Source: Actinomycetota bacterium (GTDB lineage: Bacteria; Actinomycetota; Acidimicrobiia; Acidimicrobiales; Ilumatobacteraceae). Taken from it: a stretch of 64,000 nt of DNA. The first letter of the stretch is position 1; each line of letters begins with the position of its first letter. The stretch spans positions 28,748-92,747 of the forward strand of contig SYAZ01000032.1 in NCBI GenBank assembly GCA_005788815.1, read 5' to 3'. Under the pieces are notes generated by a model. The model had not been told where the DNA came from. It was given only the letters and a program-made list of their open reading frames with translations, and did not search any database. A program made the translations under genes and the position numbers. Shown piece after piece: positions 36,116 to 44,073 of this stretch.

Positions 36116-39100
36116 ATGTGGTTCAAGCAGCGATTTATTGCCGTAGTGGTAACGGTGGCGTTCGTGGTAGCTGCTTGTTCCGGGGGCAGTTCAACACCAG
36201 TTGACCCGAACGCACCCGATATTCGCAATGTGTCGTTGACCTCTGCTGCGAGTGGAATCAATCCGGCTCTTGACGGCTTCTCTTTCCCAAACTTTGCTGC
36301 ATCAGCAGTAAACGAAGAATTCAATACCGACGACATGGTGACGATGTTTGGCAACGGTCCCGATGTTTGCGTCAAAGGTGCAATGCCCTGTGAATTGACT
36401 GCTGAGGCATCTGGCTGGGCTCGCATGGTGAATCAAGCACGATCCTCTGGCCATTGTGAAGGTTTGGCCGTTTTGTCTCAGGAACGATTTAACGAAAAAG
36501 CGATTCCCAAGACATTTTCTTTGAACAACACGGATGATGTATCTCATGCAATTATGAGGGCGTTCTCCACTCAATTTTTAAATGAGGTGCAAAGCGCCAC
36601 CAAGTCATACGCCAAAATGTCTATGCGTGAGATTGTGACGACGTTGGCAGAAACCCTAAAGAAGGGAACTTCCCAATACACATTGGGTGTTTATACGCAA
36701 AGCGGTGGTCATGCCATCTTGCCCTATGCAGTTGAGATGCAGTCAAAAGACAAAGCCATCGTCAAGGCCTACGACTCAAACTGGCCGGGCCAAGATCGAT
36801 TCGTTGCATTTGATTTAGAGAAAGACACGTGGGAGTTTTCATTCTCAGGACGAGATCCAAACAATGACCCGAATCTTTGGCAAGGCGGAAAGGGTGATGT
36901 CGATCTTTCTCCCATTCAGGCTCGCACACAGGGAACATGCCCGTTCTGTGGAGATAAAAACGCGGTTGGTAAATCAACATTGTTGATTCGTTCGTCAGCG
37001 CCCGACTGGTCAATTGAGTCAAATGATGGCCAGTTGAACCCAGGGTCGTATGTTCAAGGCAACAGTGTGGTGCGGCCGCTCCGTTCTGGTCGATTCAACG
37101 CAGAGTCAGGTAAAGATGCAGCGCCCACTGATTATTTGGTATCAACAGACTTTGGTGGCGGCAATGTCAAACTTCGTCTGAAATCGGCTGCACAGATTGT
37201 TGGAGTTACTCCCACTTCTACATTTGAAGTGTCATCGCCAAGCAACATGACTTTGGAAAGTACTCCAGTTATTCTCGCGAACTCATCGATTCAAGTCGAT
37301 AACCCCAAGGTTACGTTGACTCTTGCACAAGAAAACTTTGCTGCGTCTTCAACAGGTTCAGAGAACATTCTGTCTACATCGAGTAAGGGAATCACGGTTC
37401 AGTTGGCTGCTGCAGACGGTAGTCAGATCGAGTTTTCAACCACAAAAGAAGTACCTGCATTTGCTATTCGAACTGGTGAAGCACTTGGACAGTCCACCAC
37501 CACAAAGTATGAGGTCACTACACAAATCACTGAAAAGCAAATTGAAACAACCGTGGTGAAGATTGACGGTGCAAAGGTTGTGAAAACTGAAGTGGGAGTT
37601 CTGGATAACCAAAAGATCAGTATTGAATTGCCGCCAGAACTCGTAGCGCCCCCAACAAAAGGAGAATTGCCTGCGGTTGTTGAGCGAGACCTCTCCATTG
37701 TTGAACTAGTCGCACCTCCTCCTGATCCGCCGTCGGAATCAACGGTCATGACGCTTGCTGTTGTAAACCCTCAAGAGCCATTGGCAACGATGAATGATCC
37801 ACAACCTGGTCGACCTATTTCCGTGCAGTATTCAGGTTTCCGCCCGGGTGAGTGGGTGCAATTGATTGTTGCATCCACGCCACGTGTGTTGTCTACGGTC
37901 AAAGCAGACGAAAGTGGAACAGTACGAATTAGTGCTGCATTACCCACCGATCTGGATGAAGGTGATCATCACTTGGTCATCTACCGACCAGCGCTCAAGA
38001 TGGGTATCAGACAACCATTTCGCTATCAAAGACCTCTCGTAACGACCACGACTTCGACAACGACAACAACTGTTCCGAAAACTACGACGACTACTTCCAC
38101 AACCACAACAACTATTCCAAAGACCACCACAACAACGTCTACAACGACAACCACCACAACAACGACAACCACCGCAACAACGTCTACAACGACGACAACT
38201 ATTGCGCCAGTTATTGTCTCTTTGAATCCAGTGCGCAACCTGCGTGCCACACCTATCTCGAATGGGAGTGTTCAATTAGATTGGGACGCACCAATGTCGT
38301 CGAATACTCAAGTCGACAAGTACATGATCAATTATTACGACCTGAATCAGATTGGTGGAACAGCATCTGGTGGATGGGGGATCTATGTCTCGGGTAACAC
38401 GACCACGTACACCTTCGAACCTCATATGTTCGAAGGTGGTAATGAGGTAACAACTGGTTTTGGACCCGTTCGTTTCGAGGTGTATCCAGCAGATGCAAAC
38501 TGGGTGTATGGCCCGCGAGTAGATGTAGATGCAACTGTTTCTGCACCGACCACCACAACAACATCGACTACAACAACAACGCTCCCACCACAGGTGCCAC
38601 CTAGCGCGCCACTTTCATTGTCTTCAACTAAAGGCACGAACGCAGTGTCGCTCACATGGAATGTGCCGACTACACCCGGCAGCGCAGCAATCTCTGACTA
38701 CGTGGTTTCGTATTCGCAATCAGCGGCTGGTTCTTACACCGTGTTTAACGATGGTGTATCTACTAACACCACGGCCACCGTTACCGGGCTCACTAATGGG
38801 TCGTCGTATTATTTCAAGGTTGCGGCTGTGAGCTCTGCAGGTACTGGCGCTTTGACCTCTGCAACGCCAGCCGTTGCTCCTGCGCAACCATGTTCAAGTG
38901 TATGTGCCGTCGGAGATATTGGCCCTGGTGGTGGAATCATCTTTATTACGCCTGCAACAAGTGGTAATTCAAGCGGCCAGTATTTTGAAGCCGCACCGAA
39001 TAATTGGAATGGCGGCGGAGACCCGAATGTGGCTTGGTGTAACGGCGCGTCCACTTCTATTTCGGGTTCCACCGGAACGTCCATTGGTTCGGGAAAGTCA

Positions 39101-41329
39101 AATACTGCAGCCGTTGCCTCAACCTGTGTCTCTGGTGCGTCAGACACTGCAATTGCATATAACGGTGGCGGATTCTCTGACTGGTACTTGCCATCAATAG
39201 ATGAACTACTGCAGATGTACACACAGCGTGTGGCCATTGGTGGTTTTAAAGCTGGCGCCCAGTTGTCAACAGGAATTTCGACGACTACCTATTGGAGTTC
39301 AACACAGAACTCTGCAACACAGGCTCGTAACTGGTCATTTGCTGATAACAGCAATGACAACTGGACCAAGTCTTTAGGATTCAATGTGCGCCCAGTTCGT
39401 TCGTTCAGTGCGCCATCCCAACCATTATCCGTAAGTGCAAGTTCTGGTGATGCCGAAGCTGAACTTTCATGGAGTGCTCCGAGTTCAAGCAATGGATCAT
39501 CAATTACGGATTACGTCATCAAGTACGCCACAACAAGTGGCGGCCCGTACACAACCTTTAATGACGGAGTAACTACTTCGCGTACAACCACTGTCACTGG
39601 GTTATCAAACGGAGTTCCGTATTACTTCACAGTGTCAGCGGTGAACGCTGCAGGCACAGGTCCGGAGAGTGTGGAAACTGCCGCGGTCACACCGTTGGCT
39701 CCGGCGCCAGTCATTTCATCGATTACGGGCAGCAACGGCCAAATTGATGTCACATGGGGTGCGGTAAATCATGGCGGCGATAATTATCAGATTTGGTGGG
39801 GTACCGATCCAACATGGGAATCTAGTTACACCTACACAGGTACGACGAACACCACGTACAACATTGCTGGCTTAGTAAATGGCACTACGTATTATGTACG
39901 AGTTGCTGGTTGGAATAACTCGTTGTCGCCACAAGTTGGAACAACTCCGTGGAGTAGTAACGCTTCTGCAGTTGCAGGAGGCGTTGCCCCACTAGCGCCT
40001 GCATCGATCAGTGCTGAAAGCGTATTTCTTGGGGCGAACTTGGTAGTCAATCCGGGCGCAGAGTCAGGCACAGATGGTTGGTCTTACACAGGCGATTGGT
40101 ATGTGGGTCCTGGTTGGAAAACGCCACACTCAGGCACACAGTCAGTGTCCACGTCATACAGCCTCGCTACAAGAACTCAGACTGTCAGTCTCTCCTCTGA
40201 GACGACTACATACTTAGACACGTCTCCAGATATTGAAGTAAGCACCTGGTTCCATGGACTTTGTGGAACGCGGTTCTTCATGCGGGCTGAGTTGTTAGAT
40301 GGCAGCGCCAATGTTCTTGCGACACAAAACTTTGGTTCTGAGAATGCGTTAATGGCAAACATTGACCTTGTGTGGAACAAACGGACTTTACGGTTTAGTG
40401 GGTACCCGTCGGGTGTGCGTTCAGTTCGTTATACCGACGGCGGCATGGACGGCTGTTTCTGGGCCGGCTATTACGGCGCTGCAATGGATGACACCAGTGT
40501 CAAAGTTCGCCAGCCATCAGTCTCGGGTATTGCCCAGGTGAATCTTTCATGGGCGGCTGCGGGCCTCAACGGTGGTTCAGCCATTACGGACTACATCGTG
40601 GAGTACGCAACATCAAGCGGTGGTTCATTCAGTGTGTATAACGATGGAGTACACACCGGCACTTCGGCATCAATTAATGGTCTGACAGGAGGAAACACTT
40701 ATTTCTTCCGTGTGAAGGCTGTGAGTTCAGGTGGAACATCTAGCGCATCAAGTGAGTCCTACGGCGTGTATGTTCCAGTCGCTTCTTGCGCCAACGGAGG
40801 TCCATGCTCGATAGGGGATGTTGGTCCTGGCGGTGGGACTGTTTTCAGTGTTCAAAGTTCACCAATCAATGCGTACTCGGGAGTCTCAACAGGTGGCATT
40901 TATCTTGAGTATGGTCAAGAAAGTTCCGGTGCTTTTGGATGTCGCGGAGGGTCATCTGCGGGGTATGGATTGAATATCGGTACGGGAGCTGAGAACACCG
41001 GGGTGTTCGCCTCAATATGTGCGGACAGTAACGCGACAACTGTGTTGAATTTGGTGGAAGGTGGGAAGTCCGATTGGTTCTTGCCTTCGCTACTTGAATT
41101 AAACGAGTTATGCAAGTTTGCCCGAAATCAATGGTCGGCCATTGGAACAGCCGCGACGTGCGATTCAAGTGGGTCGTTGCGCAGCGGTTTCACTGATGGC
41201 TTTTATTGGAGTTCTTCGTCGGCTAGCTCACTAAGTGCTTACACCCGAAGTTTTTCTAATGGCACAGTCGCCAATCCACAAAAGTGGGATTCCCACCTGT
41301 ACCGACCTATCCGCGCTTTTGGTAACTGA
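36116..41329 (+). CDS. giant modular surface lipoprotein (papain-like, FN3, DUF1566, FBA-like domains)
   Basis: 1737 residues. The lipobox is VVAAC (Cys21). Residues 25-260 resemble a papain-like cysteine protease: Cys114 in SSGHCEGLAV, His199 in SGGHAILPY, Asp220 or Asn222 in YDSNWPG. CPFC at 275-278 may bind metal. An Ig-like domain (about 555-640) is followed by a Thr tract (642-699), FN3-like domains (about 700-800, 825-920, 1100-1295, 1467-1555), a DUF1566/Lcl-type domain (925-1098; WYLPSIDELL, YWSS), an F-box-associated-like domain (1305-1466; FWAGYYGAAMDDTSVKV), and a second DUF1566 copy at the end (1558-1737). It probably binds or processes glycans or proteins outside the cell. ATG at 36116 was chosen because the signal peptide starts there; GTG at 36107 is possible. 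Confidence 0.85.
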   Translation: MWFKQRFIAVVVTVAFVVAACSGGSSTPVDPNAPDIRNVSLTSAASGINPALDGFSFPNFAASAVNEEFNTDDMVTMFGNGPDVCVKGAMPCELTAEASGWARMVNQARSSGHCEGLAVLSQERFNEKAIPKTFSLNNTDDVSHAIMRAFSTQFLNEVQSATKSYAKMSMREIVTTLAETLKKGTSQYTLGVYTQSGGHAILPYAVEMQSKDKAIVKAYDSNWPGQDRFVAFDLEKDTWEFSFSGRDPNNDPNLWQGGKGDVDLSPIQARTQGTCPFCGDKNAVGKSTLLIRSSAPDWSIESNDGQLNPGSYVQGNSVVRPLRSGRFNAESGKDAAPTDYLVSTDFGGGNVKLRLKSAAQIVGVTPTSTFEVSSPSNMTLESTPVILANSSIQVDNPKVTLTLAQENFAASSTGSENILSTSSKGITVQLAAADGSQIEFSTTKEVPAFAIRTGEALGQSTTTKYEVTTQITEKQIETTVVKIDGAKVVKTEVGVLDNQKISIELPPELVAPPTKGELPAVVERDLSIVELVAPPPDPPSESTVMTLAVVNPQEPLATMNDPQPGRPISVQYSGFRPGEWVQLIVASTPRVLSTVKADESGTVRISAALPTDLDEGDHHLVIYRPALKMGIRQPFRYQRPLVTTTTSTTTTTVPKTTTTTSTTTTTIPKTTTTTSTTTTTTTTTTTATTSTTTTTIAPVIVSLNPVRNLRATPISNGSVQLDWDAPMSSNTQVDKYMINYYDLNQIGGTASGGWGIYVSGNTTTYTFEPHMFEGGNEVTTGFGPVRFEVYPADANWVYGPRVDVDATVSAPTTTTTSTTTTTLPPQVPPSAPLSLSSTKGTNAVSLTWNVPTTPGSAAISDYVVSYSQSAAGSYTVFNDGVSTNTTATVTGLTNGSSYYFKVAAVSSAGTGALTSATPAVAPAQPCSSVCAVGDIGPGGGIIFITPATSGNSSGQYFEAAPNNWNGGGDPNVAWCNGASTSISGSTGTSIGSGKSNTAAVASTCVSGASDTAIAYNGGGFSDWYLPSIDELLQMYTQRVAIGGFKAGAQLSTGISTTTYWSSTQNSATQARNWSFADNSNDNWTKSLGFNVRPVRSFSAPSQPLSVSASSGDAEAELSWSAPSSSNGSSITDYVIKYATTSGGPYTTFNDGVTTSRTTTVTGLSNGVPYYFTVSAVNAAGTGPESVETAAVTPLAPAPVISSITGSNGQIDVTWGAVNHGGDNYQIWWGTDPTWESSYTYTGTTNTTYNIAGLVNGTTYYVRVAGWNNSLSPQVGTTPWSSNASAVAGGVAPLAPASISAESVFLGANLVVNPGAESGTDGWSYTGDWYVGPGWKTPHSGTQSVSTSYSLATRTQTVSLSSETTTYLDTSPDIEVSTWFHGLCGTRFFMRAELLDGSANVLATQNFGSENALMANIDLVWNKRTLRFSGYPSGVRSVRYTDGGMDGCFWAGYYGAAMDDTSVKVRQPSVSGIAQVNLSWAAAGLNGGSAITDYIVEYATSSGGSFSVYNDGVHTGTSASINGLTGGNTYFFRVKAVSSGGTSSASSESYGVYVPVASCANGGPCSIGDVGPGGGTVFSVQSSPINAYSGVSTGGIYLEYGQESSGAFGCRGGSSAGYGLNIGTGAENTGVFASICADSNATTVLNLVEGGKSDWFLPSLLELNELCKFARNQWSAIGTAATCDSSGSLRSGFTDGFYWSSSSASSLSAYTRSFSNGTVANPQKWDSHLYRPIRAFGN
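38041..38205 (+). repeat. ACN-type trinucleotide tract encoding a poly-Thr linker
   Basis: About 55 codons, nearly all ACA, ACC, ACG or ACT, broken by Ser, Val-Pro-Lys and Ile-Pro-Lys. A second, shorter tract lies at 38548-38583. Such tracts make extended, often glycosylated stalks, and slippage could change their length. Confidence 0.85.
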
Positions 41330-41353
41330 CGAAAAGTTCCGAACCCGTCGAAT

Positions 41354-41989
41354 TTATTTTTGATGTTCTGGTGACAAAACTGCTTCTAGAGCAATCAACG
41401 ATGTCTCAACCCACTGCGCGCCAATGTCGGTCGTTTCATTTCCGAGGTCGAGCAAGATGCGACCGAAAAACTGACCTTGAATCCAGTATGAAACTGCCAA
41501 TGTGTCAATGTCTTTTCGAACGACACCGTTCTTTTGTGCGATGACCAGGCTTTCGGCGTAATACCGTGATTCAGTTCGTTGTGCTTCAACGATTGCCTCT
41601 TGTACTTTTTTGTTATGAAGTGCTGCGGTCATTAGCCGAGTACGAGAACGTCGAACATCTACGCCACGATCTGGACTGTCTGCTCGCATAAACAAGGTCA
41701 CGATGTCGAACAATTCTTTGAAGGAGGTGCATTGTTCAAACATTTTTCGTTGCACGACGTTTTCTGCATGCATGGAACTTCGGATGATTTCTATTTCCGC
41801 AGCGGCAATGAGGCCGGCTTTGTTATCGAAGTGGTGATACAACGAACTGCGTGCCACGCCTGTTTGAGTCAGAACAGAATCCATGTCGAACCCAGATTCA
41901 CCATTAGTTTCCAGCTCGGAGATGGCGGCGTCCATGAGTGTCTGCATCGTGGCTAGGCCATCGAGACGCTTCTTTTTCGGTGGGGTCAT
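41354..41989 (-). CDS. TetR family transcriptional regulator
   Basis: 211 residues. The N-terminal helix-turn-helix domain is LATMQTLMDAAISELETNGESGFDMDSVLTQTGVARSSLYHHFDNKAGLIAAA (about residues 12-64), with the usual SSLYHHFDNK recognition helix. The C-terminal ligand domain is not assignable to a known ligand. It is divergent from the FBA-domain lipoprotein gene, and a long inverted repeat lies in the 176-bp gap between them. Autoregulation and control of that lipoprotein are likely but not shown. Confidence 0.92.
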   Translation of the reverse strand: MTPPKKKRLDGLATMQTLMDAAISELETNGESGFDMDSVLTQTGVARSSLYHHFDNKAGLIAAAEIEIIRSSMHAENVVQRKMFEQCTSFKELFDIVTLFMRADSPDRGVDVRRSRTRLMTAALHNKKVQEAIVEAQRTESRYYAESLVIAQKNGVVRKDIDTLAVSYWIQGQFFGRILLDLGNETTDIGAQWVETSLIALEAVLSPEHQK

Positions 41990-42081
41990 TGGCTGAATCC
42001 TAGTATTTATTGGGCTTTGGCCCTATGGAGATTTTTTCTGTCATTTGTGCTCTGTCCATCGGAAGGCATCACCCATTCACT

Positions 42082-42135
42082 TAGATTTTATGTCCATCTT
42101 GCCTTGTATTCATCACTAATTAGTCATAAAATCTA
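42082..42135. promoter_or_regulatory. inverted repeat, probable TetR-family operator
   Basis: TAGATTTTATG (42082-42092) and CATAAAATCTA (42125-42135) are perfect 11-bp inverted copies, 32 bp apart. A 10-bp palindrome, ACTAATTAGT (42115-42124), directly abuts the right arm. The elements lie between the divergent TetR and lipoprotein genes, just upstream of a CATTAT (42140-42145) that could be the lipoprotein -10. Confidence 0.55.
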
Positions 42136-42165
42136 GTTTCATTATTCGTGTCTCGAAAGGCAAAA

Positions 42166-43377
42166 ATGAAACAAAAGACCAAATTACTCGCTGCTTTCGC
42201 GGTGACTAGCGCACTGATCTTCGCATCATGCTCTAACTCCGACGAGTCTGGTAGCCGTACCAAGAATGAAGCATTAACCCCAGAATCATCTGACGGTGGA
42301 TTCGGACCAAACCTTGTAGTTAATCCGAGCAACGAAAACAATCGGGACGGTTGGGCCTACTCAGGTAGTTGGTATGTCGGAAAGGGTTCCGGTTACGGCG
42401 GTGACTGGCAAAGGCCCCGCAGCGGAACAAACATCGCCTCCACCTCCTTCAGACTTGGTACACGTAATCAAGTCATCAGCCTCTCTTCAGAGTCAGACGA
42501 GTATCTCGATACATCACCGGAGATTACGGTGAGCACCTGGTTCAACGGTCGCTGTGGCGGTCGTTTCTTCATGCGCGCGCAACTGCTCGATGGGTCGGGC
42601 GTTGTTATCGATACCAAGAACGTAGGGTCCGAGAACTCATTGCAGAATGTTCACATTTCTGACTGGACAGATCAGTCATGGGTTCAACACTCAGTGTCCT
42701 TCACTGGGTACCCAGCAGGTGTTCGTTCAGTGCTTTACACAGACGGTGGAAGAGATGGATGCTGGTGGGCCGGGTTCTACGGTGGACAAATGGATGACAC
42801 CGAAGTACGTGTCAAAGCAAATGTTGCCACCACATCGGTAGCGCCTGAAATTCCAGCGGAAGTTACAACAACGACAGTTGCAGATAGCACTCCAATCGAA
42901 ATTACATCGCTACCTGAAATTGCTGTTGATCCAACTGCAACCGATTACTCATGCACATCTGAGTGCGTGAAGGGAATCGCAGCTGCAGCTGGACTTCCAG
43001 ATGGTGTTGTATCAGTCAGTGTTGACGGTGGAGCACCAGTTGTTCTCACAGGTGAAAACGCAGTTGCCTTGGCATCAGGTTCTTCCAAGTTGACTTTCTC
43101 GGTTGCCGCAAATGGCACCACAAAAGAAATCACTTCAGGTGTGAAGCGTTCAGCAGGTGCAAAGCAGACAGATCTACCGACTGCAACGAGTGACACTACT
43201 GTTGCTCCTGCTGAGGAATCAGATACCACTATTGCTGCGGTAACTGAGACCGAGACAGAAACTGAGACTTCAGATGACAGCAGTGGATCCTCACCGATTC
43301 TCTGGATCATCATTGCGTTGATCGTGATCGCAGTTATTGCGTTCCTCGTTCGTCGCAGTCAGGCTTCTAAGGCCTAA
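42166..43377 (+). CDS. FBA-domain lipoprotein with C-terminal membrane helix
   Basis: 403 residues. The lipobox is IFASC (Cys22). Residues 49-219 are an F-box-associated-like domain, clearly related to residues 1305-1466 of the giant lipoprotein: NLVVNPSNENNRDGW, SLSSESDEYLDTSPEITVSTWF, CGGRFFMRAQLLDGSG, YPAGVRSVLYTDGG and WWAGFYGGQMDDTEVRVK. A Thr-rich spacer follows, then a small domain with two cysteines (SCTSEC) and a Thr/Glu-rich stalk. The protein ends in a hydrophobic helix with an RRSQASKA tail. No LPxTG-type sorting motif is seen. GAAAGG precedes the ATG at 42166; the in-frame GTG at 42148 is less likely. Confidence 0.85.
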   Translation: MKQKTKLLAAFAVTSALIFASCSNSDESGSRTKNEALTPESSDGGFGPNLVVNPSNENNRDGWAYSGSWYVGKGSGYGGDWQRPRSGTNIASTSFRLGTRNQVISLSSESDEYLDTSPEITVSTWFNGRCGGRFFMRAQLLDGSGVVIDTKNVGSENSLQNVHISDWTDQSWVQHSVSFTGYPAGVRSVLYTDGGRDGCWWAGFYGGQMDDTEVRVKANVATTSVAPEIPAEVTTTTVADSTPIEITSLPEIAVDPTATDYSCTSECVKGIAAAAGLPDGVVSVSVDGGAPVVLTGENAVALASGSSKLTFSVAANGTTKEITSGVKRSAGAKQTDLPTATSDTTVAPAEESDTTIAAVTETETETETSDDSSGSSPILWIIIALIVIAVIAFLVRRSQASKA

Positions 43378-43402
43378 ACCCCACACGACTGGGTAGTCCG
43401 GG

Positions 43403-43445
43403 AAACCGTGGCTGGCATAGCGAAAGTTATGTCGGCCACGGTTTT
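43403..43445. terminator. strong hairpin terminator between convergent genes
   Basis: AAACCGTGGC and GCCACGGTTTT form a 10-bp stem, extended by a CAT/ATG inner pairing around a mismatch. Flanking A and T runs on both sides mean that it can end transcription from both the FBA-lipoprotein gene (plus) and the thiamine operon (minus). Confidence 0.85.
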
Positions 43446-43449
43446 GTCG

Positions 43450-44073
43450 TTATGACACAAGTGCGAGCGATGAAGATGACAAGAAATCTGCTTCTGAATG
43501 ATCGTGTGTGACGAGGACTGATGTCACTGAAGAGGACTGCAGGATTGACTTCACCTGATGCATTAATGCATCGCGTGTTTCATCGTCTAGCCCTGTAAAG
43601 GGCTCGTCGAGTAACAAAATGCTTGGCGATGGAGCAAGGGCTCTAGCAATGGCAATTCGTCGTGATTCGCCTCCAGAAAGGCTATGAATGTCTCGATGAG
43701 CAAAGTCGGAAAGGCCAACTAGCTCCAGCATTTCTTCCACGCGGTCCGATGTTTCTCTCGGTGAGGTACCCCGCAAGCGCAATCCGAATGCAATGTTCTG
43801 TGAAACCGTGAGATGCGGGAACAAATCGTTCGACTGCGTCACCATACCGATACCGCGCTTATGGGTGGGTAACTGCGTGATGTCACGATCATCAATAAAA
43901 ATTGCTCCCTCAGCAATTCGCACGAGGCCGCATATCGCCTGCAACACAGTGCTCTTTCCAACTCCCGATGGTCCTGTGATGGCCAATGTGGTGGCGGTGG
44001 GTACTTCAAATGACAGGTCAGAGATGATTGGCGCGCCTGCATAGGACACGGAGAGTTTTGAAACTTTAAGCAC
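43450..44073 (-). CDS. thiQ: thiamine ABC transporter ATP-binding protein
   Basis: 207-residue ATPase, short as expected for ThiQ (no TOBE domain). Walker A is GPSGVGKST, the signature is LSGGESRRIAIARAL, Walker B is ILLLDEPFTGLD, and the switch His is in VLVTHDHSEA. It overlaps thiP by 8 bases and is last in the TPP-riboswitch operon. Without that context it would be called a generic iron/spermidine-type ATPase. Confidence 0.87.
   Translation of the reverse strand: MLKVSKLSVSYAGAPIISDLSFEVPTATTLAITGPSGVGKSTVLQAICGLVRIAEGAIFIDDRDITQLPTHKRGIGMVTQSNDLFPHLTVSQNIAFGLRLRGTSPRETSDRVEEMLELVGLSDFAHRDIHSLSGGESRRIAIARALAPSPSILLLDEPFTGLDDETRDALMHQVKSILQSSSVTSVLVTHDHSEADFLSSSSLALVS

Noticed and set aside
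38026-38250. Minus-strand poly-Val frame
   Set aside because: Antisense of the ACN Thr tract; no start or ribosome site of its own.
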